DNA of 64,000 bases from the NCBI GenBank assembly GCA_945874895.1, contig CAMCIC010000013.1, positions 1 through 64,000 of the forward strand. Direction: 5' to 3'. Source of the DNA: Akkermansia muciniphila (GTDB lineage Bacteria > Verrucomicrobiota > Verrucomicrobiia > Verrucomicrobiales > Akkermansiaceae). A model generated the notes under the pieces. The model did no database searches. It was not told where the DNA came from and was given only the letters and a program-made list of their open reading frames with translations. Shown one piece after another: positions 1-12,000 of the stretch; position 1 is the stretch's first letter, and each line of letters starts with the position of its first letter. The position numbers and the translations under genes were made by a program.

Positions 1-3000
1 GTCACCACCACCGTGTTCCAGGTGCTCAGGTCGTCCGATCCCTCAATGGTGTATTTCACCAGATCTTTCGTCGCTTCCTGCTTGCTGCCGTTCGACGCGA
101 AGGTCGCTGCAGCTCGGGTCGCCACCGTGTAGGTCAAGACGCTGTTGCCACCGATCATGTGCACCTTGCCGTAGACGCGTGCGCGCGAGCTACCGTTGGT
201 CGGATTCGAGTTCGTAGCAAACTCCAGCAAGTTGTTCACGCCATCGCCATCGGGATCCGCCGATTTCGCCGCATTCGCTTCTGTCAGACCATTCTGTGTG
301 GCCCAGGCAAGGAACGGATCACCGTTGACGACTTTGATCTGACCATTGGTAGCAAAGGTCGAGGTGTCCCACTCCAGTCCTTGATCCAGCGTAGGTAGGC
401 TGAAGGTGGGTGTGCCGGTGGTCGATGCCGCATCTGCCAGATCGAACGTGTCGTTGACCACAGGGGTGTAACCGGACAAGCTCACCGTGATCGTGCCGTT
501 GGCAGTCAGCGCCCCCGTGACATTCACTTTGTCATTCGTTCCGTTACCCGTGATGGTCACCGCGTAGTTCGAACCAGACTCAAGAGTCAAGGTGCTACCG
601 AAGCTCAGCGTTCCCACGTTGTTCACGCCAGGCGAGAGCACCGCGCTAGTGGCCACCGTAGCAGCACCCGTGACGGTTCCCGTTCCACCGAGCACACCCG
701 TGGTTGCTGCACTGGCGCCACCGGCGACCGAACCCGTGATCAGCAGTGTCCCCGCGTTGATCGTGGTATTACCCGTGAAGGTGTTGGCCCCAGAAAGGGT
801 TTGGGTGCCCGTTCCGATCTTGGTCAGACCACCGGTTCCTGAAATGACTCCGGCGTAGGCGGCTGGGCTGGTGTTCTCACCGCCTACCGTCAAGGTGGCA
901 GCGCCCAAAGCCACATTGCCTCCCGTCGCACCACCACCGGTAAGAGAACCGATCTGGGTGTCGAAGCCGGTAATGTCTAGGATCGCGGTAGCGTTATCTG
1001 CCATGACCACAGCGGAGTTGTTACCAAACGCACCGCTGGTGTTTGCTACCGAGGCTACACCCGCGGCGAGCGTTCCACTGGCAACCGTTGTCGTCCCTGT
1101 ATGGGTGTTCGCCCCAGCAAGGGTCTGTGTGCCCGTTCCGATCTTCGTCAGACCACCTGTTCCTGAAATGGCTCCGGCGAAAGCGGCTGGGCTGGTATTG
1201 TCACCGCCTACCGTCAAGGTGGCAGCGCCAAGCGTCACATTGCCTCCCGTCGCACCACCACCCGTAAGAGAACCGATCTGGGTGTCAAATCCAGTGATGT
1301 CGAGCACCGCGGAATCGTTATCCGCCATGACCACAGCGGAGTTCTTACCAAACGCACCGCTGGTGTTCGCTACCGAAGCTACACCCGCCGCCAGCTTGCC
1401 AGTGGTGACCGTTGTAGGACCAGTATAGGTGTTCGCGCCCGATAGCGTCCAGGTGCCTGATGCTCCGTTTTTCGAGAGCGGCATTGCGACCGTATTGCCA
1501 TCAGAAATCACGCCCGTAACCACACCATCTCCGCTGCCGCGCAGCTGGAGCAGACGACCTGTTACTGTGGGAGCAATATTGCCGTTGAGTGTCAGCAACC
1601 CACTGGTCGACTCGATGGTGGTGCCTCCATTTCCAGCAACCAAGCTGATGTTGCCATTGATCACGTTATTGCCAGAATCGTTGTAAATGACTGCGCGGTT
1701 CAAAGACAACCCATTCTGAGCCCCATTGCCGCTGACGGATAGACTGATCCCGGAAGCCAGACTGATGTTGTTCTGCAGGTGAATCTCACCGCCACCAGTA
1801 GACTGCAACGTCTTCGATCCGACGCCGAGCGCGCCGGAATTCGTAACGGTCAGAATCGAATGAGGCTGAGTGTTCAATGCGGGCAAATTGATGCTGCCGG
1901 TAAACAGGTTGTTGCCACTGAGAGTGACGTTCGCTGAGGTGGTGGAGTTACCAATGGTAAGACCGCCTGTGGGCGTCGCGCCGGTTCCAATCACACCCGT
2001 GATGACAATCCTTCCCGAAGTCGCGGGATCCGTTCCCAATCCAAGCAAGGTGAGACCGTTGGCACCATTGCTGATGTTACCGTCCACCGTAAGTGTGCCG
2101 GCATCAGCGCGCACAATCGCGGCACCTGACAAAGCAATGCTGCGATTTACACCCAGAGCGTAATCATTGGCCGTAGAACGCAGCGCCGCTGCGCCCAACG
2201 CAATGGTGTTGGTGGCTGAACCATCGCCGAGGTGATTCGCCGCACTGATCTGAATGGTGCCAGCGCTGATCGTCGTGCTACCACTGTAGACATTGGTGCC
2301 GGAGAGCGTGAGCACGCCGGTGCCGCTCTTCACCAATGTGCCCGATGTACTGGTCAAGTCACTGGCCCAGGTCACGTTCTGCCCGTTCGTGTCCACGCGA
2401 TAGGCTTGGTTCGCAGCGCTGCTAAAGCGTCCGGAATAGTCAAACTGATTGCTTGCCGAATACTGCAAGGTGCCACCACCTAGGAGGATGGTGCCTGCAG
2501 CGTTCGCCAACTGATTCCCCATAGGACCGCTGGTGCCGGCTGTTTCAACCGCAGCGAGGTTGACGATCCCTGCGTTGATTTCAGTGACGCCCGTATAGGT
2601 ATTGGCTGTGTCGAGGGTGGTCGTGCCTGATCCCGACTGAACCAATGCTCCCGTGCCGCTGACGGCACCAAAGGCCGTGCTCTGGGTAACAGCATTGGAT
2701 CGGTTGATGACCAATCTGCCGTCATTGGTGATGGTGCTGCTACCCGAAAGCGCACCCGTTGTGCTCGCATTACCCAGTTGCAGCGTGCCCGCGTTGATCG
2801 TGGTCGCTCCGGTATAGGTATTGTTGGCGCTTAGAATCAGAGTTCCTTCACCAGTCTTGTTCAAGGCATTGCCCGTGCCGGAGAGAATCCCCGAGAGCGT
2901 GATTGTGCGCGCCGTTGTGTTGTCAACCGAGTCGAGGGTGTCGATTGTCACACCTGGGGAGGCGGACGTCAAGGTCATGGCAAGGCTGCTCGACCAATCG

Positions 3001-6000
3001 GCACTCGCACCGAGGGTGCCGGCACCAAGGTTCACAGCCCGTGTGGACGCACCGGCACCTGTGGTGGCAATACCGCCTGCGCCGAGATTCACTCGACCTC
3101 CATTAAGATTGAAGGTTCTTGTGCCGGTGGTGGTATCACCTAACAACATGCTGGCCGCATTCAAAGTTCCAGAGCTTTGCGTGTAGAAAGGATTGCCTCC
3201 TGCCGTGTTACTGGCCACGGTCACAGCTCCTGCAATATTGATAATACCAGAACCTGTGTAATTGATACCGGTCGTCGCATTGCTCAACGTGAGGGCGGAA
3301 GCATTGATGCTACCAGAACCTGCGAAAGTGTCCGTCGTTCGGTTGGTGCTAACCAACCAGATGCCGGCAACATTCAACGTTCCGTCCACTGTGTAACTGG
3401 TCCCCCAATTATTGGTAATTGAGGCCACGCTAACAGCTCCCCCGGTTTGAACCGTAAAAACATTGCCAACAGCTGCAGCCAAGCTCAACCCCCCTGTGGT
3501 TGTCAGGGATCCGCCATTGGCGACATTCAGAGTAGCGGGGGAGCCAGTAGCTCCTACCGTAATATTCCCAGCCGATGAATTTGTCGCTCCCGCAATCGTC
3601 AAAGTTCCGGCGTTCACCGTAGTGTTGCCGGTATAGGTGTTGGCTCCCGCGAGCGTCAGGGTATTCGTTCCGCTCTTGGTCACGCTGCCAGTTCCGGTGA
3701 TCGGACCGGAATAGGTCCTAGCGTTCGTCGTGAGAGCATAGGCCAAAATTCCATTGTTCACAATATCGCTAGAACTTGCAATGGATCCTTCGTTGATCGT
3801 CAAGGTGCCAGCGCTGATTGTTGTTGTGCCCGTGTAGGTATTGACACCCGATAGTGTCAAATTGCCCGTGCCTAACTTGGTCAGCGTGCCGAGGGTGCTG
3901 TCATCCTGCCATGCTTGACCGATTGTGATATCAAATCCGTTCGTGTCAAATTTCGCGCCATTGGCGGTGAGTTTTGCCGTCGAGAAGCTACCAGCGGGCA
4001 TGTATGTCGTGCTGGTTGCCGTAGGTCTGAGGTAACCGGTGGTAGAATCAATCGTCAATGTCGCTGTTGATCCCGCACCACGGGCGGACGGGAAAGCGGG
4101 CAGGGTCACCAGTGCCGAACCACCGATGTTGATGGTTGCCGTATTCGATGCTCCAGCGGCCAGAACCGTGAACTGATTGGCGCGGAAAGTGCCAGCCGTC
4201 AGGCTCAATGTCGCATTCACACCCGCGGAGCCTGATGCTGCTCCACCAAGGCTCAAAATGCCAACATTCGCTGTGCCGCCCGTCTGATTGAAGGCGTTCG
4301 TGGTATTGTTGGCCGTGGCACTTGAACGTCCGATTTCTAGCAACGCATCACCGCCACCACCGCTGGCCGCGGTCATGTTCAGCGTGCCCGTGCCACTGAG
4401 GTTGAAGATGCCTCCTCCGCTATTGACACCGGGAGTCGGGTTGGAATTGACGCCCAGCATGATGCCCCGTGTGGAGCTAGCGAATGTCGTGATCGAGCCA
4501 CCACTGAGGTTGTAGATGCCTTGGTTCCCTACGAAATTTTGACCGATCAACAGAGCGTTGCCGCTCGTGAAACTGATGGATCCGCCGGACTGATTGACTG
4601 TGCCAGTCGCTCCCGTCGTAGGCGCGTTCGCAATATTCATCGCATTGGCCCCGAGAGCGTAGGTGCCATTGGTGATGTTCAACACAGCACTCAGGCCTGC
4701 CACGTTACTCACGTTGAAGGCTCCGCTGCTTCCTGTGCGTGCGCCGGAGAGCGTAAGTGTGCCATTGGCGACAGTGGTCGTGCCCGTATACGTATTAGCC
4801 GCGGTAAGAACGACCGTGCCAGGACCACTGACATCGAGCGTGCGGCTCGTGCCGCTGATGACACCACTGACGGTGAGTTGGGTATCTGTTGCCGGCGTCA
4901 AAGTAGCATTGCTCAGCAATGCGATGTTTTCGGCAATGGTATGCGATCCCGATGTCACGGACACAACGGCATTGCTGGCTCCGTTGTTGAGCGTCAGGAA
5001 ATTGCCACCACTGGTGCCAACGGTATACGCATTGCTATTATGGAATCGCATAAAGCCCACAATCTGCGGGGTATCCACACTGACGGTCGCAGGTGCGGTA
5101 ATGGCGGAGCCGAACAGTGCGGCGTCTCCTGCGCTGGCGGGCAGATAGCCCGTCCAGTTCGCTCCCGTGCTCCAGTTGCCACCGCCTTCAAGTGCCCACT
5201 GTCCTTCGTCCACGGTGGCGGTAACCGTAATGCTGTTCGCATTGATGGTAGGCGTTAAGGTGACGCGACCAATGGTTTGACCCGTGAGAGTATAGCCACC
5301 GGCATTGGTGATGGGATTCACCGAAGTCAATACGGTGTAGGTATTGCCTTCCGACAAGCCACCCAGCGAATTGAAGGTCAATGCGCTGTTCGCGGTGATC
5401 GTGAAGTCCTGCACCGCAATGGTGTCACTGACTTGAGTAGAACCGACATCAAAGTTCAGTGAACCACCACTGAGCGTCAGCGGTTTGCCGGTCAAATCAA
5501 GAGTCGATGCGGAACCGGTGGTGAAACCGAGTGTGGCTCCGCTGGCGACGGAAACAGCGCTGGTCGTTGGAGTGCCTGCAGCATTTCCATTGAGCAACAG
5601 CGTGCCGCCCGTGACCGATGTAGGACCCGCATAGGTATTTGTGCCGGTGAGAGTCAGCGTTCCCGTTCCCGATTTGGTCAAACCACCTGCCGCATTTGGC
5701 GTGACAAGCGCGCCTGCCGTTACGGTAGCTCCGCTGCCACCACCGCCCAGCAGGGTAACCGTTGGCACGGTGCCCGAGGCATAGGTGCCAGGATTGGTGA
5801 TCACGATTTCGGTCACCGCTCCGCCACTGATCACCGCGTAACCTGCTGCTGGTGTGCCACCCGTGGTGACTCCCGTTGTGCTGAACTGCACCGCAGGCGC
5901 TCCGATGTAGCCGCTTCCCCCCTCAATGGTCAAATCCGCTTGCGTGACCCCCACGGCCGCGTTCAGCGTGGAACCCACGAGGTTGTTGGCAAACGTGCTG

Positions 6001-9000
6001 TTGAATCCGTTGGTATCCACCGTAAGGCCACCTTCGAAGTCATTCGCTGTGCCAGTGTTATCGATGGCTCCAAACACCGTCGAGGTCATTGTGATCGTTC
6101 CCGTGCTGGCAGGCGCATAGCCTGAGGCGAGTGCCGCACTGGTGCGAATGGTGCCGCCTGCAAAGTTGTAGTAGCCATTGTTGCCAGTGCCTGATCCAAT
6201 GTTTATCGTGCCTTGGGTGCCTGTGGTGAGGATGCCATCCGCTACGTTCACAGTTCCCGTGGTATTGCTGGCGGTTCCATTGCCAAAACGAATTGGCATA
6301 GTGCCGGTATCCACCGAACCTCCAGTCAAATTCAAGATTCCATTGGCACCGTTAGAATTCATCACGATGCCAAGTGGCTGAGTCGCTCCCACACGGGTCA
6401 CACTGCCTCCCGCGCCGACGGTCATTTGACCAACGCCACCAAAACCGATGATCATCCACTCGCCGTTGTTGTTGTTCAGCGTGCTACCAATGTATGCGAC
6501 ACCGACCGCATTGGTCGACCCTGTGCCCTGATTCACATCGAAGCGGTTCAAATCCCGGAACGTTCCTCCGGTAAGGTTAAAGTATCCATAGCCGTTCTGG
6601 GCAATGAACTGGGTATTGCTGGTGCCGGGGCTGATGGTCACGGTGCCGCCCGTTTGATTGTAGACCGCATTCGCTCCCGTAGCATTTGCTCCCGCAATGG
6701 CAAAGATCGTCATGTTGTTGCTCACATTAACGACCGTATTGCCCGCGGTCGCGCCATGCGACAGTGTGCTGGATGTGGTATTTCCTGTAATGGTGCCGGT
6801 CACATTCAATGTGCCCGCACTCAGCGTGGTATTGCCGGTGTAAACATTTGTGCCACCCAGAGTGAGCGTGCCTGCACCATCCGACTTACTCACGCCACCG
6901 GTTCCGAGAACGAGCGCACCGGGTATGTTGGTGTTCGCCGCACCACCCACAACAAGAGTAAAGTTGCCTGCGGATACAGCATTCGGATGGCTCAGAGTCA
7001 GAGTCCCGCTATCCGAGTTGATGCGCGACTGGGCTGCCATCGTGATCGCACCAGCATAGGTATTGTCGCCCGCGATGTTGCGCAGCGCACCACCGTTGCT
7101 GATCCCACCGCCGTTGATGGTCAGAGCTTCCGCGCCTACCGAGAAAGAACCGCCCGTACCGTCGAGTTCCAAGGCGCCAGCGCCAGACTGCGTCGTGCCC
7201 GCAGCGGTGGAGCCAAGAGCCGTTCCATGGGTAATTCTGAGCGTTCCCGCGCTGATGGTGGTCAGACCACCGTAGGTGTTCGCTCCGCTCAGGATCAAGG
7301 AACCAGTCCCTGCTTTTGTCAAAGCGCGGTTGTTGCCACCATCACTGATCACACCACCCACAGTGAGCGCGTTCGCAGTAGTCGCGCTCGTGACAACCGT
7401 GCTGTTGACCAGATTCACCGCTCCAGTACCCAGATTCAACGAGCCCGTGCCCGTAAAGGTGAAGTCACCGTTCCAGTTTTGCGCGTTGTTGTTGGTAAGA
7501 GTGTTATTCGCTGCCGTATTGATCGTGGTGCCCGCACCGATGGTCAACGTGCCCGTTCCCAGCGCCGTAGGGCTGTTCAGATTCAGTGTGCCCGCGCTCA
7601 GGGTCAGCGCTCCAGAACCGCTGTTATTGCCGGAAAGTGTCAAAGCCCCTGCACTAGTCTTGTTGACACTAGCGCCGAATGTGGTGTCGCCACTGACCAC
7701 CAGTGAACCTGTAGCATCCACATCCCAGGTTTGTGCAGCTCCGACACTCAAAGGTGCGGAGATGGTCGCATTGCCACCACCACTGAGGACACGGATGCCT
7801 CCCGAGGTGCTCACAGGTGATACGGTCAAAGAACCGCCTGTTCCTGGAGCCAAAGTCACTGCCGTAATGCCCGTAGGCACATTGGAAAATTGCAGACTGT
7901 CAATGGTGAATCCCGCGTCCAAAGTTGTCGCGATCGCATTATCCACCACAGGAGCTCCCGTGGCACTGAAAATCACCGTATCCGCTGCCACTGGCTTGCT
8001 CAAGGCATCGACCAGTCCAGCAGCGTCTGTAGTCCAGTTCGCGGAACCACTGCCCAGCGTGTTCCATGACAGATCCTGCCCACCGCGCCAGTAGCTCGGC
8101 ACATAGGCGGACACCGTGACGCTCACCACGGTGTCCGATGCGTTGATGGTATAGTTGTAACCGTTTGGTGCGACGCCAAGCGCATAGGTCGCCCCTGCGA
8201 GACCGCTATCGGCGGTGATCAGGGTGTAGGTTCCCGCGGCAGGAGTGCCGCTCAAGTTCAGGGTAACCACGCCAGAGGTGACGGCCGTGCCGCCCGTGCC
8301 TACCGCAATGCTATCATTGCTGGCGCCATTCAACTCAAAGCCCAATTGTGAGCCACCTGCCAGGGTCAAAGCTCCCGTGGTCGTTCCCAAGACCAAAGCC
8401 TCCGTGGCAGAGTTTTGCAAATCCACACGACCCGCTGTACCCACATTCAGAGTGGCGATACCCGCGCTGCCAAATCCCGCACGCAAGGTCCCCTCGTTCA
8501 CCACCACCCCAGCAGCACCTGCATTCAAGGTGGTCGCGCCACTGATGGCGACTGTGCCCGGACCGGTCTTGATCAGGTTACCACCCGTGCTCGTAACGGC
8601 CAAATTCAGAGTGCCCGCGGCACTGGCGACATCGACTGTGCCTGCGGATGCACCAATGACCAGGGGTCGATTCAGATTGGTCGATGCGGAGGACGTGTAG
8701 CTGATCCCGCCCCCGTTCAGGTTCACGACGGTCGAGTTGCCCAAGGGGCCCGAAGTCGCTGGAGATGAGGGGAATGCCACCGTTCCACCGTTGACGTTCA
8801 GCTCACCGGCGAAGTTGCTCGTGCCGCTGAGAGTCTGAGTTCCGGTTCCGATCTTAGTCACCGATAGCGTGCCGGTGGTGTTGTTGATCGCTCCACTGTG
8901 TGAAGCCGTGGCATTGTTGTCTCCCAGTGTCAAAGTCACCGTGCCCGAGGTGCTGGCCACGTTACCGCTACCGCTGAGACCGTTGATGGTTTCGCTGACG

Positions 9001-12000
9001 CCAACCAAACTCAGGAGTCCGATGCCACTTCCATTGCTATTGACAATCACGTTACCCGCGCCGGCCCCGTTGGGAATCTGATCCGGTTGAGACAATTGCA
9101 AAGTCGCCGATTTCCCGGAGGCAGCGTTCAGGTTGATGACCGTATCGCCCTGGTAGTTGTTGGTGTTGACCGTTGCATTGTTGAGAGTGACCGAGAACTG
9201 GGTAGCAGCGGCGCTCAACGATGTGATGTCCAAGACCAGACCGCTCGCTCCTGTGACCTGGTTGGTGAGAGTGACTGACCCACCCGTTCCCGAGTTGGAT
9301 GTGAATGTCAATGGCGCGAGGTTGGCGGTAATCACGCCAGACAAGGTAACTGCAGCATCCGCGCGAAGACCCACGCGGTCCGTGCCCAAAGCGGTGTTAA
9401 CGATGATGGGATTGCTCAGGGTCTGGCTTCCCGTCGTAAAGTAGATTCCAGCCTTGTCAGTCGGAGCCTCACCCATCGTAATCGCTCCCGTGCCGTAGGC
9501 ACCGGTCACAATCGTGCCGGGTGACATCCTGCTACCTGTAGCACTGTTGGTCAGAACAATTCCTCCCGAGAAATTGTTGGTTGAGTTGCTCAAGGCGAAG
9601 TTGCCATTTTCATTGGTGACGCGCAGCGCAATCGCGCCTGTGGCACCGTCGGTAATGGCCGCGGCCGTGGCGCCGCCGCCAGTAAACGCAAGAGTGCTGG
9701 CACTCGTGCCGCTATTGGTGATGGAGCAAGCAGCCACCGAGCTGGTGAGGGTGCCGATCGTAGGACTAAAACCATTCAGATCCAGAATGCCTGTGCCGGA
9801 CAAAGTCACGGCATTGGCACTGGTCAGTGTCGTGGCATTGCCAAAAAGCAGAGTCCCCGCGCTGACCGTGGTGGTTCCGGTATGGGTGTTCGCACCGGTC
9901 AAAGTGAGTTTTCCTTCTCCCGCTTTGGTGACCCCAAGGGTGGCAGCCGCACCATTTTGAAAAATCCCATCAAACGTAAAATCCGATGCATTTCCTACTG
10001 TGAGAGTCGCAGCCGTAGAAGCGTTGTTGTTCTGCACCGTTCCCACACCCGTTAAGCTCGCCACGGTGTTGCTGAAGCCGTTCAGACGCAGCGTTGCTCC
10101 ACTATTGAGCGCTACGTTGGCATTGGCAGGAAAGCCATTCGCAGCACCACTCTGCAGGATGCCGCCACTGAGTATGGTAGCGGTGCCGTTGTAAGTGGAA
10201 GTAGCAGAATGCAGAGTCACCAATCCGGAGATGTCCCAGTTCGCGCTACCGCTCACTGCGCCCGTTACGGTGAGAGCAGAACCGTTCGCACCGGTGCCAT
10301 CCACACTCCACTTCTGGTTCGATCCCAATACGACTGGGGCCGAGATGGTAACACTACCCGCATTCGCACCCACGCTGATGCCGTCATTGGAAGATGATGG
10401 AGAAATGGTGAGAACTCCTGCAGCAAAAGCAGGAGTAGTGCCACCCGCGATGGTAACGGAAGTCACCCCATTGGGATTGTTCCCAAACACCAGGTTGTTC
10501 ACGGAGTAGTTGTTGTCCAGAGTCGTCGTGATCACCCCGGCCGCGTTATTGGCATTGACTGTGCTAAAGCGCACCGTGCTTCCAGCGCCAGGACTGGCCT
10601 GCGCATTCGTAGCGCCGGATGCATCGCTATACCAATTAGAATTCAAGCCCGTCAGAGCACTCCAACTATTGCTCGTATCACCGCGCCAGTAAATGTCACC
10701 GGTGACGGGAGTCACTCCCAACTGCACGGCCGTATCGGTCGCATTGAGCGAGTAGGTGTATCCTCCGGGGGCATTGACAAGTGAGTAGGTAGCTCCGCTC
10801 AAACCACTGGGAGCGGAGATCAAGGTGTAACTGGAGGAGGTGCCGAAGCTCGGCAAGGCAAGAACGTTGATATTGATGACACCGCTGGTGGTTGCGGCCG
10901 CAGGAGTCACGATCGAATCAGAAGATGCGGTGTTTTCTCCCAATTCGAAAGTCAGGTTGGTCGCGCCTGTGACAGACCCGAGTGACAGAGCAGAAACATT
11001 CGTGAGTGCATTGGCATTGCCACTCGCCAGATGGAAGCCGGCCCCACCTGCGGTGGTAGGAGTCACCGTGAGAGAGGTATTCGATGGTATGGAACCGGAA
11101 AGCACCAGAGCACCTTCCTGCACGGTGGTTCCCCCTGTGAAGGTATGGGTCGCATTCAGAGTAACGCTGCCGATCCCAGTCTTGACGATGCCCAGATTCG
11201 ACCCAGCATCACCGATCGCGCCATCAAAGCGGACCGTGGTGCCCACCACCGTAGATCCCACGGCACTGGAAAGGGTGCGATTGCCACCGCTGAGTGTGAC
11301 GGGCCCAGAAAACACCAAGGTTTTTTCCGATGCCACCGTGGGGAAGGTGGTATTGGCAGAAATCGTTACGGCGTTGCCCACCGTGAAAGAACTGCCGGTG
11401 CCTGCACGAAGGGATCCACCCGCCAAGACCAAGGGCGCAGTGCCCGAACCAAAGGGACCGTCGGTAGGACTGCCCGCGGTTCCTGTCGAACCTATGGCAA
11501 TGGCAGTTGTGCTGCCGGCATTGAGCGTCGTGCCACCTGAGTAGGTATTTGCTGCACCAAGCACCACATCTCCGGTGCTAGAGCCAGTGATGCTGACTGC
11601 AGCGGCACCGCTGATGATTCCCGACATGGTCACACGACCAGCGGCATGGTTGAGCGTCAAGGCATTCCCGCTCATGTTCACCGTGGCGGTATTGCTCAAG
11701 GTCATAGCCCCAGCGCCTCCTCCAATCGTTGCAGCACCTGAGAGCGTCACAGGGCCAACCCAAGTCGCGGCCGTGCCTGAAGAGTTGGTGATGACGCCCG
11801 CTGGTGTCGCGGTCAATCCTGCGCCCGCAATGGTCAGGGGCTCAACGGCTGTCTGCGTCGTGCCGTTGAGGTTTAAAGCGGCACCAGAACTGATGGTAGT
11901 CCCTGCAGTGGTGTTACCCAAAGGATTGCCCGCATTTCCTAAGGTCAGCGTTCCGGCGCTTGCCGTGATCGTACCAGTAAAGGCCGTGCCGAAGTTCGAG

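Noticed and set aside
790-1460. Possible CRISPR array in the repeat region
   Set aside because: The copies are 324 bp, adjacent, in coding frame and without spacers.
592-2163. Plus-strand proline- and valine-rich frames such as those starting at 592, 871 and 1870
   Set aside because: They mirror the TLTLSGANTYTG repeats read backwards and are not genes.
6213-7706. Long plus-strand frame of 497 codons opposite the giant repeat gene
   Set aside because: It is antisense to the repeat protein. Its stop-free length follows from the G/T/A-rich repeat codons, and the protein looks random with scattered Cys, His and Arg.
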